From contig JADJAB010000033.1 in assembly GCA_016704435.1 (NCBI GenBank), positions 1 to 12,600 on the forward strand: 12,600 bases of DNA. The letters are read 5' to 3'. This stretch comes from Rhodobacter sp. (GTDB lineage Bacteria; Pseudomonadota; Alphaproteobacteria; Rhodobacterales; Rhodobacteraceae). The position numbers and the translations under genes were made by a program. Positions within the stretch are counted from its first letter, which is position 1. Each line of letters starts with the position of its first letter. Below, piece by piece: positions 6,554-12,480 of the stretch. A model generated the notes under the pieces. It worked only from the letters and a program-made list of their open reading frames with translations, had not been told where the DNA came from and ran no database searches.

Positions 6554-6722
6554 ATCCGGGCTTGTCGGTCGACAGCCGGCCTGCCTCGTGACAACGATGC
6601 GTGACCTTGCGGATCAGATCATCCTGTTTCTGGATGACCTCATCACAGCTCGCTTCAAGTTCCTCGTGATACTGGACGGCTTTCGCCAGGTTGAACGGGG
6701 TCTCCTTCTTCGCAGATCCCAT
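6441..6722 (-). CDS. Small helical protein A, paralogue of A' at 7346-7563
   Basis: ATG 6722 opens a 93-residue frame whose first 45 residues are convincing: KKETPFNLAKAVQYHEELEA, then SCDEVIQKQDDLIRKVTHRC. It aligns with A' over QYHEELEASCDEVIQKQDDL against QYDYVEKLCEVAIGQQEDIA. After CHEAG the frame becomes proline- and serine-rich and overlaps gene B, so the natural end may be earlier; A' stops after about 72 residues. Ribosome binding near the ATG is poor. An alternative ATG at 6771 in another frame (MTPHSTTPTANLSG) would need a frameshift. Paired with B in the same order as A'-B'. No family is known; the sequence suggests a short coiled coil. Confidence 0.5.
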   Translation of the reverse strand: MGSAKKETPFNLAKAVQYHEELEASCDEVIQKQDDLIRKVTHRCHEAGRLSTDKPGYAPLVSPPAKRASTLVGPGSFSIARSDGFSGVHSASQ

Positions 6723-6961
6723 GTTGTATTGGATGATTTCCCCGAAAGGTTCGCGGTCGGAGTGGTGCTGTGCGGGGTCATGATGGGGCTCACTTCTTGA
6801 TGCGATTGTTGATGCTCGGGACGCAGCCCGAGACAGGTCGCTGGACGCGGCCCAAAGGTCTCGGCTTTGGATGGTGGTTGCCACCGGGGCGATCAGCGGG
6901 CCTGCTTCACAGGATGCTGTCCGATCGAAGAGTTCCCTGGATGGCGATGGCCGGTCAGTGC

Positions 6962-7315
6962 CTAGGGCTGACGCATGTTGTTTGCGATCACGAAGGCGCA
7001 TTCCTCGACAAGATAGGCGAAGAAATCGACCTCGAGATTGCCGCCATCGAGCATCAGGCTCGACATGAACTTCAGCTTGCTCACCGCTTCCGCGGATGAT
7101 GTCGGGGTGTGGTCGAGAATATCCTGCTCGATGATGCTCATGCGATAGCGATAGAGCTTGATCATCTCTTCAAGGTCCTCGATCTCGACAAAGGCCGGCG
7201 TGCAGGCGTTCACGACAAATCGCCTGCTTGCATTGGGCAGGCCGTTCGGAACCACCGTCTGGGCGAGGCGGTGCAGCTGCCGGAAATCCTTGAACGAGAT
7301 GTCGCTGATGGACAT
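6962..7315 (-). CDS. Small helical protein B', paralogue of B at 6194-6553
   Basis: The frame from ATG 7315 (GAGG five bases upstream) encodes 117 residues starting MSISDISFKDFRQLHRLAQT and ending NNMRQP. It is uninterrupted and the best preserved member of the B family. Predicted helices cover EIEDLEEMIKLYRYRMSIIE, AVSKLKFMSSLML and FFAYLVEECAFVIAN, with a DGG turn shared with B. There are no membrane segments, signal peptide or catalytic motif that I recognise. It begins 30 bases after the repaired stop of A', consistent with an A'-B' operon driven from the CtrA-like box at 7714. After it, 6723-6961 holds no confident gene before A begins. Confidence 0.65.
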   Translation of the reverse strand: MSISDISFKDFRQLHRLAQTVVPNGLPNASRRFVVNACTPAFVEIEDLEEMIKLYRYRMSIIEQDILDHTPTSSAEAVSKLKFMSSLMLDGGNLEVDFFAYLVEECAFVIANNMRQP

Positions 7316-7345
7316 GTCGGCCTCGCGGGCGCATGTCTCCGGATT

Positions 7346-7563
7346 TCACCTCCACCAGGTCCTTATCGGGGCAGTTCTTGTGAGCTGCATTGCGTAGAAC
7401 TGGCGGGCAATATCCTTCCTGTTGGCCGATCGCGACCTCGCACAGTTTCTCGACGTAGTCATACTGTTCGATGAGGCTGGCGATCGTCTGCGAGCAGGAA
7501 TGCTCTTTCGGGGAGGGTGTCGTTGGCCGGAACTTGCAGGTTCTTGCGGATAGCGAGTGCCAT
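7346..7563 (-). CDS. Small helical protein A', paralogue of A, apparent frameshifts
   Basis: ATG 7563, with GGAAAGG about 7 bases upstream, starts MALAIRKNLQVPANDTLP. The frame then meets an early stop at about 7460. Dropping one base in the four-G run at 7510-7513 gives KEHSCSQTIASLIEQYDYVE, then KLCEVAIGQQE. Dropping another near 7413-7416 gives DIARQFYAMQLTRTAP and a TGA at 7346. The result, about 72 residues, aligns with A at QQED against KQDD and around QY--E--C-VI. Each repair removes one base and restores similarity to the paralogue, so the open reading was probably continuous. Function is unknown; it is short, helical and cytoplasmic. Confidence 0.5.
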
Positions 7564-7713
7564 TTCAGGGCCTTTCCGTTCGGGTGGTGCGTTCTGCGCC
7601 ACGGGTTGATGCCTGAAAGATCACCCTCTGCAGCGGCAATAGTACGGAACTTTCGCGATTTCTGTGCCCATGAGGAAACAATGTCTTACCTGCTGGATGG
7701 TTGTTCACGTTTC

Positions 7714-7728
7714 GTAAACAATGGTTAA
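7714..7728 (-). promoter_or_regulatory. CtrA-like binding box upstream of A'
   Basis: On the minus strand this reads TTAACCATTGTTTAC: a perfect TTAACCAT half-site with the second TTAA changed to TTAC at the correct 7-base spacing. It sits 151 bases before the A' start. The flank at 7729-7770 is strongly AT-rich, as a promoter region would be. Confidence 0.45.
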
Positions 7729-7781
7729 ATTTTGCCATAATTATATGAAAAATAGGTGAAAATTGTCTTAATCTTGCCTGC

Positions 7782-7796
7782 GGGGGGGTTGGGGGG
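7782..7796 (+). repeat. Long G runs (G7-TT-G6)
   Basis: Seven Gs, two Ts and six Gs occur in a row, right next to an AT-rich stretch. Such runs can slip during replication or sequencing. Two runs alone are insufficient for an ordinary intramolecular quadruplex unless each folds back. Confidence 0.6.
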
Positions 7797-7803
7797 CGAT
7801 TCA

Positions 7804-7832
7804 TAGGGCCAGTTTATGGAAAACTGGCCCTA
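7804..7832. repeat. Perfect 12-bp inverted repeat with 5-base loop
   Basis: TAGGGCCAGTTT (7804-7815) and AAACTGGCCCTA (7821-7832) are exactly complementary, with ATGGA between. No U-rich run follows on either strand, so it is not a classic terminator. The TGGCC core recurs just downstream in GCCAAATCTGGCCAAATC, which is itself a direct repeat of GCCAAATC. It may be a protein-binding site, a small mobile-element end or a bidirectional transcription barrier between the minus-strand gene cluster and the IS region. Confidence 0.6.
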
Positions 7833-8263
7833 CCGCGGTCGCCAAATCTGGCCAAATCGTGAAGGCCCCCTCCGTCAGCTACCAGGTTGTGCAAATTTCT
7901 GTTTGCTCTTCGACAGAGGTCCGCGGGTAAGAAGTCCCTGGATTCGCGCCCCGGAGCGGGGATTGTCTGGGAAATATTGCGTTTGATGGGGCTGAGAGAG
8001 CATCACACGGCGGTCGAGAAAGACCTTCGGGCCAGCCGCTGGCGGGCGGGACCCGCAGGATCTGTTCGCGAAGGACGGTCTTCTGGGGTCGAATGCCGGA
8101 GGGGGCAGGATCGTATCACAAGGGCGGTTTGCGGTGGCCTTCATGAGGTCCGTCCTGAACAACTCTCAACTGTCTGAAACGGAATGGTTTTCCGGATGTT
8201 TGTGGCTTCGCCTGCAGGATTTGGTAGATTTGCTGCGGAAACCCTGCAAATTCTGGTGCTGTC
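7833..8263. other. Non-coding stretch before the IS5 remnant
   Basis: Frames are open on both strands (for example 7887-8177 plus, 7875-8162 minus), but neither has protein-like composition or a ribosome binding site. The last 100 bases probably include the left end of the IS5-type element whose transposase starts at 8264. No inverted-repeat partner can be tested, because the right end of that element is missing. Confidence 0.4.
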
Positions 8264-8706
8264 ATGAAGCCGAAGAAACGCACGACCGAGCAGGATGACC
8301 TCCTGCGCCGCGGCTGGTGGATATCATCGACATGCGCCACGAGATGGTGAAGCTGGCGGTGATGATCGACTGGAGTTTTTCGAGGCCAAATAGGCCGGGC
8401 TCTTTCCTTCCGACCGCGGAAGGCCCGCCAGCTCCCGCGTCTGGTGGCGGGGCTCTTGTATCTTCAGCACACCTACCGGCTCGGACGAAGCGGTGGTCGC
8501 GCGCTGATTGACAGCCCCTTACGTCCAACACTTCTGCGGCGAGACGTTCTTTCAGCATCATGTGCCGATCGACCGTCCTCGCTGGCAAGCTGGCGCAAGC
8601 GGATTGGCGAAGAAGGTGTCGAGTGGTTGTTGACCAAGACCATCGAGGCCGGGCGCAAATCCGGTGCCGTCGACACTGAAAGCCTGACCCCGTATCGCCG
8701 TCGACA
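8264..8706 (+). pseudogene. IS5-family transposase, N-terminal third, frameshifted and cut by IS66
   Basis: ATG 8264 begins MKPKKRTTEQDDLLR. In successive frames the sequence reads VDIIDMRHEMVKLAVMIDWS, AGLLYLQHTYRL and SLASWRKRIGEEGVEWLLTK, then TIEAGRKSGAVDTESL. These are the ordered N-terminal blocks (the DUF772/InsH-type domain) of a large IS5-family transposase. At least three indels are needed to join them, for instance a missing C in CTGCGCCGCGGCTGG, and there is a TAG in CAAATAGGCC. The reading ends in what would be a VD motif, at the junction with IS66 at 8707. About two thirds of the protein, including most of the DDE core, is absent, and it does not resume beyond IS66. The gene is dead and older than the IS66 insertion. 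Confidence 0.8.
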
Positions 8707-8726
8707 GTATGCGTCCGGTCTGACTG
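8707..8726 (+). repeat. IS66 left terminal inverted repeat
   Basis: GTATGCGTCCGGTCTGACTG is identical to the reverse complement of 11146-11165; similarity ends beyond 20 bp. It cuts the IS5-type gene. Confidence 0.93.
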
Positions 8727-8756
8727 CCCTGCCTGGTCGATGGAGTGGGTGATAGT

Positions 8757-8776
8757 GTCCACCATCGATGGTGGAC
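8757..8776. promoter_or_regulatory. Perfect 20-bp palindrome covering the tnpA start
   Basis: GTCCACCATCGATGGTGGAC is fully self-complementary and includes the ATG of tnpA at 8768. It could be an operator for a dimeric repressor. In RNA it could fold into a hairpin that hides the start codon. Either would limit transposition. No ribosome binding site is visible before this ATG. Confidence 0.5.
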
Positions 8777-9202
8777 ATCTTGAGGTGGGCTGTGGCGGGG
8801 AAGAAGGGTCTGAAGAAGCGGCTCTGGTCTGATGACGAGAAGCGTTCGATTTGCAAGCAAACGTTGACGCCGGGTGTTTCGGTTGCACAGGTTGCGCGGC
8901 GGTATTCGATGAACGCGAACCTGATTTTCAAATGGCTGAAGGATCCTCGATTTGCACCGTCGGGCAGTGTGCCAGCGCCGGAGGGCGCAGCCCTTGAGGG
9001 TGTTTTCCTTCCGGTTGAGATTGGTGCATCCCCGATGGCGGGTGTTGCTGCTGCGCCGTCGCACAGCGCAGGGGCAGGTCTCGGCCCTGCGGTTTCAGCA
9101 CAGCGCGTGGACATCACCCTGTCGGACGGTCGCCGCATTTTGGTGGAAGGTCCAACGGCGCTGTCATCAGTTATGGGTCTTGTGCGAGGGCTGACGGCAT
9201 GA
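8768..9202 (+). CDS. tnpA: IS66 accessory protein TnpA
   Basis: This 144-residue protein is the first gene of IS66 elements. Residues about 10 to 60 (KKGLKKRLWSDDEKRSICKQ, then VSVAQVARRYSMNANLIFKW) form the helix-turn-helix of the TnpA/OrfA group, which resembles IS3 OrfA. A variable linker follows, and then the conserved end VDITLSDGRRILVEGP with VMGLVRGL. TnpA is needed with TnpB for transposition in the family, but its exact role is not settled. The ATG at 8768 lies inside the palindrome described above. A later GTG (VAGKKG) at 8792 matches where many homologues begin and is an alternative start. The stop overlaps tnpB as ATGA. The gene is intact. Confidence 0.9.
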   Translation: MVDILRWAVAGKKGLKKRLWSDDEKRSICKQTLTPGVSVAQVARRYSMNANLIFKWLKDPRFAPSGSVPAPEGAALEGVFLPVEIGASPMAGVAAAPSHSAGAGLGPAVSAQRVDITLSDGRRILVEGPTALSSVMGLVRGLTA

Positions 9203-9546
9203 TCCCGGTGCCGAGCAACACGCGGGTTTGGCTGGCCGCTGGCGTGACGGACATGCGGCGTGGGTTCAACACGCTGGCGGCGCAGACCGAGCGGGTGCTG
9301 GCCGAGGATCCGTATTCGGGGCATCTGTTTGTCTTCCGTGGCCGCCGTGGTGATCTGTTGAAAGTCATTTGGTGGGATGTGCAGGGGGCATGCCTTTTTA
9401 TGAAGCGTCTTGAGAAAGGACGGTTTGTCTGGCCCGCGGCCAAGGACGGCAAGGTGTGCGTGACAGCCGCCCAGCTGGCGATGCTTCTGGAGGGGATCGA
9501 CTGGCGGATGCCGCAAAGAACCTGGCGGCCCCTGCAGGCGGGATAG
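9199..9546 (+). CDS. tnpB: IS66 accessory protein TnpB (IS66 Orf2 family)
   Basis: This 115-residue protein has the signature sequence of the family: VWLAAGVTDMRRGFNTLAAQ, then DPYSGHLFVFRGRRGDLLKV and IWWDVQGACLFMKRLEKGRF, ending WPAAKDGKVCVTAAQLAMLL and EGIDWR. It is full length and unbroken. Its start overlaps the tnpA stop by four bases, so the two are translated together. TnpB is required for IS66 transposition; its biochemical role is unknown. This TnpB is unrelated to the RNA-guided TnpB nucleases of IS200/IS605, despite the name. It is followed by a 69-base gap to tnpC. Confidence 0.94.
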   Translation: MIPVPSNTRVWLAAGVTDMRRGFNTLAAQTERVLAEDPYSGHLFVFRGRRGDLLKVIWWDVQGACLFMKRLEKGRFVWPAAKDGKVCVTAAQLAMLLEGIDWRMPQRTWRPLQAG

Positions 9547-9615
9547 CCCAATAAAACATGGGGTTTTGAGTGTTTTTGTGTTCCGTCCGGTTGGCCTATC
9601 GGATATAAATTCCGC

Positions 9616-11137
9616 ATGCTTGAGACCTTCAAATCCCTGCCCGAAGACCCCGCCGAACTGCGGGCTGTCAGCGAGTTGATGGCGGCAGAGATCAAGGCGC
9701 AGGCCTATCAGATCGAGAAACTGAAGAAGGAACTGGCGGCACATCGCAAGGCCCGTTTCGGCGCCAAGTCCGAGAGCCTGGATCAGTTGGCTTTCGATCT
9801 GCAGGAAGACGCCGAGATTGAGGCCGCAGCCGGCGCTCAAAGACGGCGCCCAAAGGCGATGCGGATGAGGCCGCCCCAGCCAAGCGCAACCACAATCGCG
9901 CGCCGCTGCCTGACCACCTTGAACGCCGGAGGAGGTGCTCTCGCCCGGCGATGCCTGCGGCGATTGCGGTGGTGCGCTCAAACAGCGCTCGGCGAAGATG
10001 TCACCGAAGAGCTGGAATACGTCCCCGGCCATTTCGTCGTGAAGCGGATCGTGCGACCGCGCATGGCCTGCACCTGCTGCGAGGCTTTCGCCCAGGCTGA
10101 GCTGCCCTCCCGTCCGATCACGCGTGGCCGTCCCGGTCCGGGTCTGTTGGCCCATGTTCTGGTCAGCAAATACTGCGATCATCTGCCGCTCTACCGCCAG
10201 TCCGAGATCTATGCCCGGGACAAGGTCGATCTGCATCGCTCCACGCTGACCGACTGGGTGGGCCGATCCACGGCCCTGATGAGCCCTCTGGCCGACCACA
10301 TCGGCAAGCTGGTGCGGGCCGGGCCAGCGTTGTTCGCTGACGACACCCCCGTCAAGATGCAGACCAAGGGCAAGACCGGAAAGGCCCAAACCGCCCGGCT
10401 GTGGAGCTATGTGCGTGACGAACGCCCGTGGCGTGGGCAGGCGCCGCCCTGTGCGTGGTATCAGTTCAGCGTGGATCGTAAAGGCGAGCACCCCTCAACC
10501 CATCTCGCAGGATATAAAGGTGTGGTGCATGCTGATGGGTTCACCGGCTTCAACGGTCTGTTTGGAGACGGCAAGGCCAGCGAGCAGGCATGCATGGTCC
10601 ATGTGCGCCGTAAATTTGTCGAGGTCTTTGATCGCGAAGGTTCTGCCATCGCCGAAGAGACCATCAAACGGATCGCGGCCCTCTATGCCGTGGAAAAAAT
10701 GGCGCGCTACAAGCCTGCCGAAGAGCGCGTTGCCCTGCGGTTGGAAAAGGCAAAGCCGGTCTTCGAGGGGCTCGAGGCATGGTTGCAGCTTCAATTGCCC
10801 AAAATATCCGGCAAGTCGACACTGGCCGAGGCCATCCGCTATGCGCTCGGTCGCATGCCCAAGGCCCGTGCCTATCTCGAAGACGGGGCAGCTCGAGCTG
10901 GATAACAACATCTGCGAGCGATCAATCCGGCCGGTGACTCTCGGCAGGAAAAACTATCTGTTCATGGGATCAAAAGGGGGCGGAGAAGCTGCGGCCATCG
11001 CCTACACGCTCATCGAGACCGCCCGCATGAACAACGTCGATCCCGAAGCTTGGCTCAGGTGGGTCCTCGCCCGCGTCGCAGATCATAAAATGACCCGCCT
11101 CGAAGACCTCATGCCATGGAACTGGGCGGCGGAATAA
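9616..11137 (+). pseudogene. tnpC: IS66 transposase TnpC, four frameshifts
   Basis: ATG 9616 begins MLETFKSLPEDPAELRAVSE and a coiled-coil zipper (AYQIEKLKKELAAHRKARFG). Near 9838-9843 a base is missing, and the protein continues in another frame (TAPKGDADEAAPAKRNHNRA). Near 9926-9933 a second is missing (VLSPGDACGDCGGALKQ, the zinc-finger CxxC). Near 9981-9989 a third returns to the first frame at LGEDVTEELEYVPGHFVVKR. The DDE core follows with FADDTPV and VHADGFTGFNG. In the four-G run at 10885-10888 an extra G breaks the frame just before LELDNNICERSIRP, the catalytic glutamate block, which runs on to PWN and TAA 11137. Repaired length is about 507 residues, normal for IS66. As written no full transposase is made. 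Confidence 0.9.
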
Positions 11138-11145
11138 GTCAACAC

Positions 11146-11165
11146 CAGTCAGACCGGACGCATAC
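11146..11165 (-). repeat. IS66 right terminal inverted repeat
   Basis: This is the complement of 8707-8726 over all 20 bases and starts 8 bases after the tnpC stop. Confidence 0.93.
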
Positions 11166-11187
11166 CTTGCGCTTGGGGCGTCTACAC

Positions 11188-11274
11188 ATGTCGCAAACTT
11201 CTGCGGTTGACCCGAGCGGATCGTGGCCAGACATTGCATTCATCCAAGAATACCAGACGGAGGCGGAGCGATGA
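11188..11274 (+). CDS. Doubtful 28-codon frame carrying a lone IS6-type end
   Basis: ATG 11188 opens MSQTSAVDPSGSWPDIAFIQ, then EYQTEAER and TGA. The composition is protein-like, but there is no good ribosome binding site, and the second to sixth codons are the 14-base IS6-end sequence TGTCGCAAACTTCT (11189-11202). It may be the front of a gene cut by the IS6 element or chance. It fills the 114-base gap between the IS66 and IS6 elements. Confidence 0.2.
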   Translation: MSQTSAVDPSGSWPDIAFIQEYQTEAER

Positions 11275-11279
11275 TCTCG

Positions 11280-12099
11280 GGTTCTGTCGCAAGTTTTGGC
11301 CATTGACCGATGTATGCCGTAGGACCGACGGTTCCGGACGCTGGGGCACCGTCTGAGGGCGTAAGATGATCTCGTTCAAAGGTGCGCAGTTTCCGAAGGA
11401 TGTGATCCTCTTTGCGGTATTCTTCTATGTTCGCTACACCGTGTCGTACCGCGATCTGGAAGAGATCATGGCGGAGCGCGGCGTGAGTGTTGACCATGCG
11501 ACGCTGAACCGCTGGGTCGCAAAGTACTCACCGTTGATCGCAGAAGAGGCGCGCCGCAGGAAAGCTCCAGCCGACCGATCCTGGCGCATGGATGAAACAT
11601 ACATCCGGGTGAAGGGCCAGTGGGCCTACCTCTACCGGGCGGTCGATAAGTTCGGCAAGACTTTGGACTTCATGCTGTCGAAGAAGCGCAACAAGACGGC
11701 GGCGACCAGGTTCTTCGCCCGCGCTCTGGAGGTCAATGGTTTGCCTCGCAAGATCGTCATCGATCGCAGCGGTGCCAACACTGCCGGGATCAACGCGGTC
11801 AACCGGATGCTGCGAAGCTTCGGCTGCCCGATCCCGATCGAGATGGTCCGGATCAAGTATCTCAACAATATTGTCGAGCAAGACCACCGGACGATCAAGA
11901 AGCGGGTCCGGCCCATTCTCGGGTTCAAATCCTTCGTCTCCGCTTCAGCCACGCTCGAGGGGATCGAGGTCGCAAACATAATCCGCAAGGGTCAGCTGAC
12001 GCCCGGACTCTGTCCCTTCATCCAGTTCGCGGCACTGGCAGCCTGACAGAAAGGGACCGGGTCCCCCTCGCACTCAACGTAGAAGTTTGCGACAAAACC
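11280..12099 (+). mobile_element. IS6-family insertion sequence, about 820 bp
   Basis: The left end GGTTCTGTCGCAAGTTTT at 11280 and the right end, read inward as GGTTTTGTCGCAAACTTC from 12099, agree at 13 of the first 14 or so positions. Both resemble the GG-TTCTGTCGCAAA ends of IS6 elements. One transposase fills the space, as usual. The 8-bp flanks TGATCTCG and TGCTCGCC differ, so there is no target duplication. IS6 elements move by replicative cointegration and often lose flank symmetry through recombination between copies. Confidence 0.88.
11366..12046 (+). CDS. IS6-family transposase
   Basis: This 226-residue DDE transposase catalyses replicative cointegrate formation. The front (FKGAQFPKDVILFAVFFYVR, then VSYRDLEEIMAERGVSVDHA) is the helix-turn-helix typical of IS6. 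The catalytic acids are Asp76 in WRMDETY, Asp133 in KIVIDRSGANTAG and Glu171 in KYLNNIVEQDHR. After these come the conserved RPILGFKSF and an end in IRKGQL. All landmarks are present and the frame is unbroken, so the protein is likely active, unlike the other transposases here. The chosen ATG at 11366 gives the common family start MISFKG. It lies 86 bases inside the left end. The product could mobilise this element and any matching ends nearby. Confidence 0.94.
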   Translation: MISFKGAQFPKDVILFAVFFYVRYTVSYRDLEEIMAERGVSVDHATLNRWVAKYSPLIAEEARRRKAPADRSWRMDETYIRVKGQWAYLYRAVDKFGKTLDFMLSKKRNKTAATRFFARALEVNGLPRKIVIDRSGANTAGINAVNRMLRSFGCPIPIEMVRIKYLNNIVEQDHRTIKKRVRPILGFKSFVSASATLEGIEVANIIRKGQLTPGLCPFIQFAALAA

Positions 12100-12101
12100 T
12101 G

Positions 12102-12200
12102 CTCGCCGCCCCGCAGGCCGAGCTTGAGACCGGCGCCTCCCGCGCCACCGTGCAGCGCAACCTCGATGTGCTGCAGGCGCGCGGGCTGATCCGGAAGTGA
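12102..12200 (+). pseudogene. C-terminal winged-helix fragment of a gene cut by IS6
   Basis: Directly after the IS6 right end, an open plus-strand frame reads LAAPQAELETGASRATVQRN, then LDVLQARGLIRK and a TGA at 12198. This is a DNA-binding helix-turn-helix with a wing, as at the end of Fic-family proteins and of several regulators (compare GVSRATVQRNLDALEARGLI). There is no start; the 5' part of the gene is not on the other side of the IS6 element. The gene is thus truncated, presumably by IS6-mediated deletion. The parent family (Fic or regulator) is a guess. Confidence 0.5.
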
Positions 12201-12480
12201 CGGGCAGGCGGGAGGTTCAGGGTCCTGGGCAGCGGCGGGGTAGAAGGGAAACAAGACGCAGCCTGTGAACAACTCACGCCTCTCCGCCACGCCAGACCAC
12301 GGCCAAGTGCCGAACAACATCCGAATGGGAAAGATGGCGCCCGGAATCTTCCGTTCCCGGTTCGCAATGCTGGCTGTCTAACTCAATAGTATCAAATCTT
12401 ACTGCGATCATTGTCGAAGTTTCCAATAGACACCAATCCGCCAACAACGTGTCGAACGGAGCGCCAAAAGTGATTTCGTA
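12201..12480. other. Intergenic stretch with no recognised gene
   Basis: No coding frame here has convincing composition or a ribosome binding site. 12375-12440 is AT-rich. Minus-strand frames that overlap the IS6 end are antisense to known features and were not accepted. Confidence 0.4.

Larger units (their letters stand above)
8707..11165 (+). mobile_element. IS66-family insertion sequence, 2,459 bp
   Basis: The element is bounded by perfect 20-bp terminal inverted repeats, GTATGCGTCCGGTCTGACTG at 8707-8726 and its complement at 11146-11165. It carries the three-gene IS66 set in order: tnpA, tnpB (ATGA overlap) and tnpC. The GTA start and length of about 2.5 kb fit the family. IS66 normally makes 8-bp target duplications, but the flanks here are CGTCGACA and CTTGCGCT, which do not match. 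One flank has therefore been lost or replaced. tnpC is broken, so the copy is probably not autonomous. Confidence 0.93.

Noticed and set aside
6723..6961. Possible upstream extension of gene A through an open frame
   Set aside because: The frame is open, but the residues (serine-, arginine- and alanine-rich) are not protein-like, and A' has no counterpart.
3502..7563. Programmed +1 frameshifting as a shared mechanism
   Set aside because: The slip sites share no sequence, several have a stop only well downstream, and unrelated gene families are affected. Decay or assembly insertion errors are simpler.
7887..8177. A 96-codon plus-strand frame
   Set aside because: It is arginine- and glycine-rich without domains or a ribosome binding site, and an equally long unlikely frame exists on the other strand.
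8473..10491. A 672-codon open frame on the minus strand
   Set aside because: It is antisense to the IS5 remnant, IS66 tnpA, tnpB and tnpC. Its translation has no recognisable domain and biased composition, as expected from a GC-rich antisense shadow.
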